From assembly GCA_013619155.1 (NCBI GenBank), contig JABXKT010000003.1:1-64000 (forward strand): a stretch of 64,000 bases of DNA, given 5' to 3'. This document shows positions 54,945 through 63,423 of the stretch, one piece after another (the first letter of the stretch is position 1; the number at the start of each line of letters is the position of its first letter). This stretch comes from Desulfobacteraceae bacterium (GTDB lineage Bacteria; Desulfobacterota; Desulfobacteria; Desulfobacterales; Desulfolunaceae). The notes under the pieces are model-generated. The model saw nothing but the letters and a program-made list of their open reading frames with translations, was not told the origin of the DNA and ran no database searches. The position numbers and the translations under genes were made by a program.

Positions 54945-56798
54945 ATGCACAAGCTTCTCACAGACAATCCGGGCCAGAAGATGCTCATGCTGGGCAACGA
55001 GGCCATTGCACGGGGTGCCATCGAAGCCGGCGCCGCCTTTACCGCCTCTTATCCCGGGACACCGTCGTCGGAGATCTCTCTCAACTTTTTTCAGATGTCG
55101 AAGGAGAGCGATCTCTATTTCGAGTATAGCATCAACGAAAAAGTCTCCGTTGAAGTGACGGCAGCGGCTGCAAACTGCGGCGTACGAAGCATGTGCGTGA
55201 TGAAACATGTGGGAATGAACGTGGCGGCCGACGCCTTGATGACCCTTGCCTACATCGGCATAAAAGGGGGCATGGTGATCTTAACCGCCGATGACCCCTT
55301 TATGTTCTCCAGCCAGAATGAACAGGACAACCGTTACTACGCCAAACTCGCCGGCCTCCCCCTTCTGGAGCCATCTTCCGTTGCCGAAGCCAAAGAGATG
55401 ACCAAATTTGCCTTCGAGCTCTCCGAGACCCTCGGGGAACCGGTGATTCTTCGCACCACCACCCGCATCAACCACTCCACCGGTGTGGTGGAGCTGGGCG
55501 AAATCAAGGCGCCTGTCACCAAGGGCGAATTTATCCGGGACCCCATGCGATGCGTGACCGTCCCCGCCGTCTCCCGTGGCCTCCATGTCAAGCTCCTCGC
55601 AAACCTTGCCAAGGCCGAAGAGATCGCCTGCACCTCCCCTTTGAATAAGGTAGAAGGGACAGGAACCTTTGGGGTCATCGTCAATGGCGTCAGCCACAGT
55701 TACGTCAAAGACGGCCTGGCCGATCTCGATGCCACGAAGAGAGTCAAGATCCTTCGCATGGGTTTTGCCAACCCCTTGCCCAAAAATCTGGTCCACGATT
55801 TTATCAAAGGGTGTGAAAAGGTTCTCATCGTCGAGGAGGGCGAGCCCTTCATGGAGGAGGCTGTCAAAGCGGTGGCCCAGGAGAATGGCCTCACCCTTCC
55901 CATCGGCGGCAAAGGCGAGGGGCTCTTCTCCCGTCTCTACGAGTTCGACCCCAAGATGGTACGAAACATCCTCGCCTCCTATTTCGAGCTGGCACCCGTG
56001 GCCAGCCAGAGCGTGGATCTTGCCGGCGTTCCCGACATCCCCAACCGACCGCCAAACCTCTGTGCCGGCTGCTCCCACCGGGCCACCTTCTACGCCGTGA
56101 AGAAGGCCACCGAAGGCATGGATGTGATGTTCCCCTCGGATATCGGCTGCTATACCCTGGGCTTTATGCCCCCACTGTCCACCGGGGACTTCGTCCTCTG
56201 CATGGGGGCCTCCACCGGGACCTCGGCGGGCTTTTCCACCGTGACGGACAAGAAGGTCATCTCCTTCGTGGGCGACTCCACCTTCTTTCACTCCGGCCTC
56301 ATGGGCCTTATGAATGCGGTATTTAACAAGCATAACTTCACCCTGGTGATCCTCGATAACCGCGTCACCGCCATGACGGGCCACCAGCCCAACCCCGGCG
56401 TGGACATGGATGAGATGGGATTTACCGGCTACAACGCCATCGACATCGAGGGACTCGTAAGGGCCGCAGGTGTCAAGCACGTCTCCGTGATCCGCCCCTA
56501 CAACCTCAAAAAGAGCGCAAAAACCATCAAAGAGGCCGTGGACTTTAACGGCGTATCGGTGGTCATTGCCAAAGAGAAGTGCACCCTCTACGCCAAGAGC
56601 CTCAAGCAGCTCACCGATAAAAAGTTCCAGGTTGATCCCGAAAAGTGCAAGAACCACCGGGATTGCATCGATACCATCGCCTGCCCCGCCTTCACCGTGG
56701 AAAACGGCCGTGTCCGTATCATCCAGGATATGTGTGCCGGGTGCTCCATATGCGCCCAGATCTGCCCTGAAAATGCCATTGTGCCCGTCAAAAAATAG
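54945..56798 (+). CDS. iorA: Indolepyruvate:ferredoxin oxidoreductase, alpha subunit
   Basis: 617 aa. Oxidatively decarboxylates aryl pyruvates to aryl-acetyl-CoA with ferredoxin as acceptor. The N-terminal pyrimidine domain has ASYPGTPSSEIS, the TPP site has FVGDSTFFHSGLMGLMNA, and the C-terminus is a ferredoxin domain with CAGCSICAQICP and an upstream CX5C-type group (CKNHRDCIDTIACP). AAGGAATT precedes the ATG. Used for fermentation of aromatic amino acids or, in reverse, for their synthesis from aryl acids. Confidence 0.94.
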   Translation: MHKLLTDNPGQKMLMLGNEAIARGAIEAGAAFTASYPGTPSSEISLNFFQMSKESDLYFEYSINEKVSVEVTAAAANCGVRSMCVMKHVGMNVAADALMTLAYIGIKGGMVILTADDPFMFSSQNEQDNRYYAKLAGLPLLEPSSVAEAKEMTKFAFELSETLGEPVILRTTTRINHSTGVVELGEIKAPVTKGEFIRDPMRCVTVPAVSRGLHVKLLANLAKAEEIACTSPLNKVEGTGTFGVIVNGVSHSYVKDGLADLDATKRVKILRMGFANPLPKNLVHDFIKGCEKVLIVEEGEPFMEEAVKAVAQENGLTLPIGGKGEGLFSRLYEFDPKMVRNILASYFELAPVASQSVDLAGVPDIPNRPPNLCAGCSHRATFYAVKKATEGMDVMFPSDIGCYTLGFMPPLSTGDFVLCMGASTGTSAGFSTVTDKKVISFVGDSTFFHSGLMGLMNAVFNKHNFTLVILDNRVTAMTGHQPNPGVDMDEMGFTGYNAIDIEGLVRAAGVKHVSVIRPYNLKKSAKTIKEAVDFNGVSVVIAKEKCTLYAKSLKQLTDKKFQVDPEKCKNHRDCIDTIACPAFTVENGRVRIIQDMCAGCSICAQICPENAIVPVKK

Positions 56799-56816
56799 GC
56801 GGCCATAAACCACATC

Positions 56817-56850
56817 GGCCCCCCTTTTTTTTAAAAAAGAAAGGGGGGCC
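56817..56850. repeat. Strong hairpin between iorA and iorB
   Basis: GGCCCCCC(T)n pairs with (A)nGGGGGGCC, 19 bases after the iorA stop. There is no T-run after it on the plus strand, so it looks like an RNA-processing or stability element rather than a terminator. It splits the operon, leaving 166 bases before iorB. Confidence 0.55.
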
Positions 56851-56964
56851 GTCGTCATAAACTTTCAAGGCGATAAGAAAAAAAAGGGGGACCCAGAGGA
56901 TGTTTTTAAGATCCTCTCCCCTTATCTTATCTGCCTTACCACGTATATTTAAGGTGAGATCATT

Positions 56965-57558
56965 ATGGATACCAAAAGACTGATCATCGTGGCGGTGGGC
57001 GGCCAGGGCAACCTCCTCGCATCCCATGTTCTGGGAGAAGCGGCCCTCATTCAGGGCATCCCCGTACATATGAGTGAAATCCACGGCATGGCCCAGAGGG
57101 GCGGCGTGGTAGAGTCCTCCATCGTCTTCGGTGATGCGGAAAGCACCATCATCTCCAATGGCGAAGCCGACGTCTTCGTCAGCTTCGAGCCCTCCGAGGC
57201 CCTGCGCGCCTTGGGACGCTGCAAGAAAGAGACGGTTACCATCACCAACCTCTCTCCCCTGCCCCCCTTTACCGTGGCCCTCGGGAAAGGGGTCTACCCG
57301 GAGATCGACACCGTCACCACCCTCCTCGCCGAGAAGACCATGCGCCTCATCGCCTTTGATGCCGTCAAACTTGCCGAAGAGGCGGGCAATGCCCTCTCCG
57401 TCAACATGGTGCTCCTGGGCGCCCTGATCCAAACAGGGGTCCTCCCCATCACCTCAGAGGCCATCTGTGAGGCCATCGCAACAAAAACCAAGAAGGCCTT
57501 TGTGGAGACGAATCTCAAGGCATTTGAGCTCGGCTTTGCCGAGGCAGAAAAACACTAG
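56965..57558 (+). CDS. iorB: Indolepyruvate:ferredoxin oxidoreductase, beta subunit
   Basis: 197 aa gamma-type domain of the 2-oxoacid oxidoreductases. VAVGGQGNLLASHVLGEAA and HGMAQRGGVVESSIVFG are the family motifs. Expected to form an A2B2 complex with IorA. AAGGTGAGAT precedes the ATG. Confidence 0.93.
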   Translation: MDTKRLIIVAVGGQGNLLASHVLGEAALIQGIPVHMSEIHGMAQRGGVVESSIVFGDAESTIISNGEADVFVSFEPSEALRALGRCKKETVTITNLSPLPPFTVALGKGVYPEIDTVTTLLAEKTMRLIAFDAVKLAEEAGNALSVNMVLLGALIQTGVLPITSEAICEAIATKTKKAFVETNLKAFELGFAEAEKH

Positions 57559-57601
57559 GTCCTAAAACGATAGTGTTTTCCTGGCATACCCATATGGCAA
57601 G

Positions 57602-57629
57602 GCACCGGGGAGCTCGATCCCCGGTGCCC
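57602..57629 (+). terminator. Stem-loop after iorB
   Basis: GGCACCGGGGA and its complement TCCCCGGTGCC pair around GCTCGA, 45 bases after the iorB stop. No T-run follows, so it may be only part of a termination signal. Confidence 0.5.
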
Positions 57630-57771
57630 TGTTCCTCCCACGCATTTTAAAGCGATCCTAGCATGGCGTCCCTCCCCCCCTTTTTTAATAAACGATCCGC
57701 CCTATACATTTTACGCATGGTTTTCTAAGCCGATACGATAATATAGATGAAGGAAACTTAGGGTAAACCAT

Positions 57772-57939
57772 CCTGCCGGGAACCAACCGTTTGCCAATTT
57801 TTATGGGATGGGCTTGCCAAATAAGCTTTTATAGTGACTGTGGCGGACCAAAGGTCCGTCACAGTCACAAACCTGGGGTCCAGGGGATTTATCTCCTGGC
57901 CGCCGGAGGCCTGTTTTTTATCACGTTAACCATCGAAAG
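57772..57939 (-). repeat. Family 1 dispersed repeat, copy e
   Basis: Full module order as in copy a: CCTGCCGGGAACCAACC, TTGCCAATTTTTATGGG, central palindrome AGTGACTGTGGCGGACC/GGTCCGTCACAGTCAC, CCTGGGGTCCAGGGG, CTGGCCGCCGGAGG and GTTAACCATCGAAAG. Confidence 0.85.
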
Positions 57940-57993
57940 TTTTTTTTGGAACTGAATCGTTACGATGAGTAAGAGGGCCATGGCCTGACGAAT

Positions 57994-58031
57994 AAAAAAA
58001 GGCCTCTCACCGGAAAAGAGGCCCTTTTTTT
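57994..58031 (+). terminator. Intrinsic terminator before the K+ channel gene
   Basis: AAAAAAAGGCCTCT pairs with AGAGGCC and then TTTTTTTT. It ends transcription entering from iorB across the repeat. A-run and T-run on both sides make it usable in both directions. Confidence 0.75.
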
Positions 58032-58101
58032 AAAAAAATATCGACGCCCATGGAGAATATGATCTAAACCGAGGCGTATTTATCCTTTAAGGAGTGCATC
58101 C

Positions 58102-59121
58102 ATGATCCAAAAACGGCTCACCACCTTTCTTCTGGTGATTCTGCTGGTCATCGCCATCGGCACCTCCGGGTACTACCTGATATTTAAAGGGCAGGAGCGA
58201 TTTATCGACTGCCTTTATATGACGGTCATCTCCATCACCAGTGTCGGATATGGGGAGGTACTCGACGTCTCCAGCAGCATTATCGCCCAGATGTTCACCA
58301 TGGGTCTTATCACTGTGGGTATGGGATTTATTCTCTATGCCATCAGTTCCATCACCGCCCTCTTGATCGAGGGAGAACTTTCCGGCGTTCGAAGGAGAAG
58401 TCGCATGAACAAAAAGATAGGCCGCCTCACCGGACACATCATCCTCTTAGGCGGGGCAGAGACGGGGCGCGCCCTGGCCGAAGAGCTAATCACCTGTGGA
58501 GAGGAGGTGGTCATCATCGGACAGGCATGCGAATTAAAGAGCGGGAGACCCCACGACCGCACCCTGCTCCACATCGAGGGGGACCCCACCGACGATACAA
58601 ATCTTGAGAAGGCAGGTATCTTAAAGGCCAAGGGGGTGGTCATCGCCCTGGCCCAGGATAGGGATACCCTCTACGCCACCATGACGGCTCGCATGATGAA
58701 TAAGGATCTTCGCATCATTGCCCAGGCAAAGGAGCCCAAGATGGAGGCCAAACTCCGCATGGCAGGAGCCAACAGTATCGTCTCTCCCACCGCCATCGGG
58801 GCACTGCGCATGGCCTCTGAGATGATCCGACCCGCTGCCGTGGATTTTCTCGATCAGATGCTTCGAAGTGAAAAAGGCCCCTTACGAATCCATGAACTCC
58901 CCGTCGGCAAGGGGTCTCTCCTGGCTGGAAAGCGCATCTCTGAGATCGACCTTCAAGCCAAACACGACATCCTCGTCCTCGGCCTGAAGGACGAAGCGTC
59001 CACCATCTTCAACCCCAAAACCGAGACCCGTCTGACCACGGGCATGACCCTTGTGGTCATGGGCAATATCGACGAAATCAAACGACTCTGCAACCAGATG
59101 GAAGGGGCAGAATCCCCCTAA
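58102..59121 (+). CDS. Two-helix potassium channel with RCK (TrkA) domains
   Basis: 339 aa. Helix one lies at about 8-28; the pore loop has SITSVGYGE, a K+ selectivity filter with Glu in place of Asp; helix two lies at about 65-90. Then follows a TrkA-N Rossmann domain (HIILLGGAETGRALAEEL, with an Ala/Glu interrupted GxGxxG) and a TrkA-C domain near the C-terminus. It resembles MthK-type ligand-gated channels. The altered dinucleotide loop suggests a different ligand or weak binding. GGAGTGCATCC precedes the ATG. Confidence 0.87.
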   Translation: MIQKRLTTFLLVILLVIAIGTSGYYLIFKGQERFIDCLYMTVISITSVGYGEVLDVSSSIIAQMFTMGLITVGMGFILYAISSITALLIEGELSGVRRRSRMNKKIGRLTGHIILLGGAETGRALAEELITCGEEVVIIGQACELKSGRPHDRTLLHIEGDPTDDTNLEKAGILKAKGVVIALAQDRDTLYATMTARMMNKDLRIIAQAKEPKMEAKLRMAGANSIVSPTAIGALRMASEMIRPAAVDFLDQMLRSEKGPLRIHELPVGKGSLLAGKRISEIDLQAKHDILVLGLKDEASTIFNPKTETRLTTGMTLVVMGNIDEIKRLCNQMEGAESP

Positions 59122-59142
59122 ACAAGGGGCTTTATTTTGTCA

Positions 59143-60333
59143 TTACAGATATTCCAACCCAGGACAGGGCTCTTCGGGGCTATCCACGTCGTGAATAAGA
59201 AAAAAACTGGCGATCAGAGTGCCCCCCAAGAGGGCACCACACACCAGGAAAAGCATGGAAAAACCGTATAGGGATACAAGGTGCCCTCCCACGGCCGTTC
59301 CGATACCGCCCCCTCCCATGAAAGAGAAGGCCACAAGGGACATAGCCGTACCCCGTGATTTTTCGGCAAATTCGCTGGCCCGGGCCAGCAGGGTCGAATG
59401 GGTAAAGATAAACCCCACCCCCAAGAGCCCCACACCGGCAATCAACACACCCAGATAGTGACCCGCGAAATAGAACATAACCTCTGCAGCCATGGCACAA
59501 ACCAACCCCAGGGTGAGGATAGCCCGCGGCCCCCTCTTTAAAACAAGCACCCCGGCAAGACGGCCGCCCACGAGAGACATGAAACCAAAAGCGGTCATGA
59601 TGGCCCCAATGATCAGGTAATTAAACGAATATGCCGTCGCGATATAGGCGCCCAGATAAGAGAAACTACCCAGGATGAACATTCCCTCAAGGAAAATCAG
59701 GATATACGTATAAAGACTCTTACGATTCGACAAGAGGGTCATATACTGTGCCACGAATTTACTTTCAGGGTTCCTCGTGTCGGGCAATTGACTGTAATTT
59801 TTAATGAGCAGCCCCAAGAGAACCAATGAGAGGAGTGCATACACTACAAAGACCCCCCGCCAGTCAAGAAAATAGGAGATAGCCCCCCCTGTGATCATGC
59901 TGAGTCCCTGTCCCAAGAAGGCGATACCCATAAAGGTCCCGATGGCCATCTGTCGTTTTTCCACCGGAAAAAGATCGCCAATGAATGCCAGGGAGATCGG
60001 CATAACCGATGCGGCAAAAATACCCGTCAATGCCCTGTAAAAAGCGAGATCAATCAGATTACCGGCCAGGGCACACAGTCCGGTGGCCACTGTAAAAAAT
60101 GTGAGGGAGAAGGTGATGATCTGTTTTTTCCCGAAGCGATCCGCCAAGGGCCCAAATATTAGCTGAAAAATCCCAAAAGGGATCATATAGGCCGTAATCA
60201 AGAGCCCTGCTTTTTCAATAGGGATGCCTAAACTCTCCGAAATGGCGGGAAGAATGGGTGAAATCACCCAGTTATCGGCCATCACTATAAATCCAAGCAG
60301 CCCCAACAATATAACAATTCTATTGTGATTCAA
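59143..60333 (-). CDS. MFS transporter
   Basis: 396 aa with 12 hydrophobic segments. The motif A loop after helix 2 reads GPLADRFGKKQ, and helix 4-5 has the usual Arg and Gly pattern (FYRALTGIFAASVMPISLAFIGD). Resembles the drug/sugar efflux MFS group (AraJ/YdhP-like). Substrate unknown. Convergent with the K+ channel gene, 20 bases apart. Confidence 0.87.
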   Translation of the reverse strand: MNHNRIVILLGLLGFIVMADNWVISPILPAISESLGIPIEKAGLLITAYMIPFGIFQLIFGPLADRFGKKQIITFSLTFFTVATGLCALAGNLIDLAFYRALTGIFAASVMPISLAFIGDLFPVEKRQMAIGTFMGIAFLGQGLSMITGGAISYFLDWRGVFVVYALLSLVLLGLLIKNYSQLPDTRNPESKFVAQYMTLLSNRKSLYTYILIFLEGMFILGSFSYLGAYIATAYSFNYLIIGAIMTAFGFMSLVGGRLAGVLVLKRGPRAILTLGLVCAMAAEVMFYFAGHYLGVLIAGVGLLGVGFIFTHSTLLARASEFAEKSRGTAMSLVAFSFMGGGGIGTAVGGHLVSLYGFSMLFLVCGALLGGTLIASFFLIHDVDSPEEPCPGLEYL

Positions 60334-60377
60334 AGAGTCTCTCCCTAAGGTCTCCGGTGGTTTTTTTAAAAAAAATG

Positions 60378-60548
60378 CCTTCTATGGTTAAAGTAACCAG
60401 AAAAAGGGCCTCGGTTGGCCAGGGACTGGGCCTCTGGACCCCAAGTGAGTGACCATGACGGGCCAAAGGCCCGTCATGGTCACTATTAAATTCTATTTGG
60501 CAACCCCCGTTTATAAAAATTGGCAAACGGGTGGCCCCCGGCAGGGCT
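60378..60548 (+). repeat. Family 1 dispersed repeat, copy f
   Basis: Same orientation as copy c: CCTTCTATGGTTAAAGTAACC at one end, GGCCTCTGGACCCCAAG, a perfect palindrome AGTGACCATGACGGGCC-AAA-GGCCCGTCATGGTCACT (60449-60485), TTTGGCAACC and finally CCCCCGGCAGGGC. About 171 bp. Confidence 0.87.
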
Positions 60549-60694
60549 GGGCGTGTCGATTTAATCGAAAAAACGTCTATTTTAGTCGTTTGCACCCCAA
60601 TATATGGCCGTCACTGTTTACAAAAATTAGAGATACGGCGGAGCCTACCCACCCGAATCACTTAGGGCTCTGACAAAAAACAGATAGACGAATT

Positions 60695-60792
60695 TCACAA
60701 GAATAGCGCTGTGATTTGTCCCGAGGAACGAGGGGCAAAGCGCAGCGGTCAATTGCTTTCGAGGTGGCTCACCTCGCCGCCGGAGGTAAGCG
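60695..60792 (-). repeat. Family 2 dispersed repeat, copy at 60.7 kb
   Basis: The reverse strand reads GGCGGCGAGGTGAGCCACC, TCGAAAGC, then GCCCCTCGTTCCTCGGGACA, matching the copies at 3.9 and 25.2 kb in order; the tail diverges. It lies between the MFS and ArsP genes. Confidence 0.6.
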
Positions 60793-60846
60793 TTCACTGC
60801 ACGACCTCCAGCGGCGAAGCCACGTGCGTGGAATGGCGCGCCCCTC

Positions 60847-61917
60847 TTAGATCATCATATTGAAGAGATAACCGACAAAGAGGATACCGGTGGCCACGAC
60901 CCCTATAAAGACGGCGATCAACTTGGGCTTAAGCACCTTTCTCAAGATCACCATCTCCGGCAGTGAGAGGGCAATAACGCTCATCATAAAGGCCAAAACG
61001 GTGCCCAGGGCGGCCCCTTTTCCCAGGAGAGCCTCCACAACGGGGATGATACCGGCGGCATTGGAGTACATGGGGACACCGATGATGACCGAAAGGGGCA
61101 CCGACCACCAGGACCCTTTCCCCATGATGGCGGCCATAACACCCTCCGGTACAAAACCGTGGATGCCTGCACCCACGGCGATACCTAAGATCACATAGAC
61201 CCAGACCCGGCCCATGATCTCCACCACCGCATCCCACCCGTATACGAGGCGATCCTTCCAGCTTAAACGTTCCTCCTCCATGGCAAGGCTCGCAGATTGT
61301 GCCTCGGTCACCCACCCTTCGATCTCACCCTCGAGTTTCAAGCGTCCGATGATCCACCCGGCAAAAATGGCGATAAAAAGACCAGTGCCCAGATAGATGG
61401 CTGCCACCTTCCACCCCAGAAGGCCGTAGAGCAAGCCTAGGGCGATTTCATTCACCATGGGCGCCGCAATGAGAAAGGAGAAGGTCACCCCTAAAGGCAC
61501 ACCGGCCGTGACAAAACCGATAAAGAGGGGAACCGCCGAACAGGAGCAAAAAGGGGTGATAATACCCAATATAGCTGCCAGGATATTTCCGGCAAACTCA
61601 CTCCTCCCGGAGAGGAAGGCCCGGGTCTTTTCGGGGGTAAAAAAACTGCGGATAATGCCCACTCCAAAGACCACAATAAAGAGGAGCATGAGAACTTTGG
61701 GGGTATCATAGAGCAAAAACTCCACGGAGGCCCCGAGATGAGAGCCTTTCTCGATGGAGAGAAGCGTGTAGGTGGCCCACGAGGCAATGGCTGGCAATAG
61801 GTGATAGAGTGTCCACCATAGGTAAAGGGCCACAGCACCCAGAACCAGGGTTAAAAAAAATAAGAGACCCGCCTTGTCTCCCTCATCATGGGTATCCATT
61901 ATCGATTTTAATCTCAT
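60847..61917 (-). CDS. ArsP-type permease (DUF318)
   Basis: 356 aa from the ATG at 61917, behind GGAGGTG; the frame is open 19 codons further. About eight to ten hydrophobic segments in two halves. TPFCSCSAVPLFIGF (first half) is the DUF318/ArsP signature with two Cys, and GVPMYSNAAGIIPV is its counterpart in the second half. Family members export trivalent organoarsenicals or other thiophilic species. It is divergent from an ArsR gene with a CVC motif, supporting arsenic induction. Paralogous to the permease at 4.2 kb but only distantly similar. Confidence 0.82.
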   Translation of the reverse strand: MRLKSIMDTHDEGDKAGLLFFLTLVLGAVALYLWWTLYHLLPAIASWATYTLLSIEKGSHLGASVEFLLYDTPKVLMLLFIVVFGVGIIRSFFTPEKTRAFLSGRSEFAGNILAAILGIITPFCSCSAVPLFIGFVTAGVPLGVTFSFLIAAPMVNEIALGLLYGLLGWKVAAIYLGTGLFIAIFAGWIIGRLKLEGEIEGWVTEAQSASLAMEEERLSWKDRLVYGWDAVVEIMGRVWVYVILGIAVGAGIHGFVPEGVMAAIMGKGSWWSVPLSVIIGVPMYSNAAGIIPVVEALLGKGAALGTVLAFMMSVIALSLPEMVILRKVLKPKLIAVFIGVVATGILFVGYLFNMMI

Positions 61918-62157
61918 AACACCTCCGCGTGCCCCTTTTTGCCTGATCACGGCTCCAAAATAATTTGGGTACAAAAGAGACGATAACCATCATCCGCCAT
62001 CTCTATAGTCCCATTCTCCCGGCTCTCATTATATAGCCAAATCGGAATATAGCGATACAGGCCCCCATCTGTCAATACGTTTTTCTGCCCACAACCGCTC
62101 CCCACCATAGTTCATAGGCCCCTTACCTGACCCCCTCAGGGCAACCATCACGCCACC

Positions 62158-62186
62158 TTGACAAAGAGAAAGGGGGCATATAGCAT
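62158..62186 (+). promoter_or_regulatory. Candidate promoter of the ArsR gene, with nearby ATATAGC repeats
   Basis: TTGACA (62158-62163), 17 bases, TAGCAT (62181-62186), about 30 bases before the ArsR ATG. The word ATATAGC occurs here and twice near 62030-62055 in the divergent region, so it may mark repressor sites for both genes. Confidence 0.45.
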
Positions 62187-62215
62187 TCCCAAAAAACGAT
62201 TTATAGGAGCGATGA

Positions 62216-62560
62216 ATGAAAGAGTTGGTAAAGGTCATGAAGGCGGCTTCAGATCCCGTGCGCATCAAGATACTCAAGATATTGGAACAAAAAGTGATGT
62301 GTGTCTGTGAAATCCACACCATCCTTGGCATCGCCCAATCCTCGACAAGCAAGCACCTGAGAATTCTTGAGGAGGCAGGCCTTGTCAGCACATACAGAGA
62401 AGGACTCTGGGTTAACGCCACCCTGGCCAACGGAGGCCAGAGCCCCTATGCATCCAATCTCCTGGGAAATCTCAGGCACTGGATTAACGAGGACGCCGAG
62501 ATACTGAGCCTCACGGAGAAGCTACCGGATATCCAGCGGGAGACGATCTGTAAAAAGTGA
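62216..62560 (+). CDS. arsR: ArsR-family repressor with CVC metal site
   Basis: 114 aa winged helix. VMCVCEI (Cys29 and Cys31) matches the alpha3 As(III)/Sb(III) site of classical ArsR. The recognition helix is AQSSTSKHLRILEEAGLV. A third Cys lies near the C-terminus (Cys112). It lacks the alpha5 Asp/His zinc site of the CadC-like protein at 5.3 kb. Divergent from the ArsP-type permease, presumably its target. GGAG precedes the ATG. Confidence 0.85.
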   Translation: MKELVKVMKAASDPVRIKILKILEQKVMCVCEIHTILGIAQSSTSKHLRILEEAGLVSTYREGLWVNATLANGGQSPYASNLLGNLRHWINEDAEILSLTEKLPDIQRETICKK

Positions 62561-62628
62561 AGGAAAAAGAAGGAGGGGCCCTGCGGCCACATCGCCGGAG
62601 GCAATCTGGCGAACATATCGCCTCGGTT

Positions 62629-62758
62629 GGCCCTGCCGGGAACCAACCTTTTACAAAAGGTTGCCAAATAGGATTTAATAGTGACCATGAGGGACCAAAG
62701 GCCCGTCATGGTCACTAACCTGGTGGCCCTTTTTCTGGTTACGTTCACCATAAAAAGG
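62629..62758 (-). repeat. Family 1 dispersed repeat, copy g (shortened)
   Basis: GGCCCTGCCGGGAACCAACC, AAAAGGTTGCCAAATAGG, central palindrome AGTGACCATGAGGGACC/GGCCCGTCATGGTCACT, then directly GGTTACGTTCACCATAAAAAGG. The CCAGGGG and GGCCGCCGGAGG modules are missing. Between convergent genes. Confidence 0.8.
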
Positions 62759-62780
62759 ATAAATCACGCGGGAAATACCT

Positions 62781-63332
62781 TTAAGGCATGGGCTTGCAGA
62801 GTATCTCACGAATCTTTAAGGCAAAGAAATCACCGGTATTCACGGCATTGAGAACGACGGCGGTATCGGCACCGGCCCCCGTCCCTCCCACGCAGAGAAC
62901 CGCCTCACCCGTGGTGATGAGGCCAGCATCGGCCGCCATGAGGCTCACCTCCACGGCCACCTTGACCCCCACCCCGAAGAGCTTCAAGGTCTCGGCGATC
63001 ACCTCATCCACCTGAAAGGTGTCAAACCGGTGACGTACAGCACGGCCGATACCATAAAAAGGGTGACCGGAGGTGAGTACCGTCACCCCTGAGGCCTCCA
63101 ACGCCGCCCGCTTGTCGCTGGAAAGCTTCTGGATGTTGGCCTCCTTAATGCCTGTAAAATGGGTAACGGCGACGATATTAAACCCTGTAAGAATCTCGGC
63201 CGCCCGCTCTGCGGTGGCACCACGGGTCGTAGCCAGGACGCAGGTATGAATGCCCAAGGCCTCCCCCCGCTCTTTCACACATCGTAAGACATCGTCGGTA
63301 TTGCTCTTTCCCGGTGTTTCAAAAAATATCAT
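62781..63332 (-). CDS. Pyruvate-kinase C-domain-like protein
   Basis: 183 aa. The whole protein resembles the allosteric alpha/beta (C-terminal) domain of pyruvate kinase as a free-standing protein: ATTRGATAERAAEIL and VTHFTGIKE, then a C-terminal half with GEAVLCVGGTGAGADTAVVL. No catalytic barrel is present. Such stand-alone proteins occur in archaea and Desulfobacterota; their function is unknown. It lies 90 bases downstream of the decarboxylase gene. Confidence 0.75.
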   Translation of the reverse strand: MIFFETPGKSNTDDVLRCVKERGEALGIHTCVLATTRGATAERAAEILTGFNIVAVTHFTGIKEANIQKLSSDKRAALEASGVTVLTSGHPFYGIGRAVRHRFDTFQVDEVIAETLKLFGVGVKVAVEVSLMAADAGLITTGEAVLCVGGTGAGADTAVVLNAVNTGDFFALKIREILCKPMP

Positions 63333-63423
63333 CTCATCTCAACTTTAAAAAAGGTTCGTCACGTGCCCCCATGGCACGTCGATTTTTTTTCAAGTGAACT
63401 GGACGCAGGCCCTTTTGCCCACG

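Noticed and set aside
55281-56858. 525-codon minus-strand frame opposite iorA
   Set aside because: Mirror frame of a GC-rich gene; it is Gly/His/Asp-rich and has no family motif, while iorA on the plus strand has all expected motifs.
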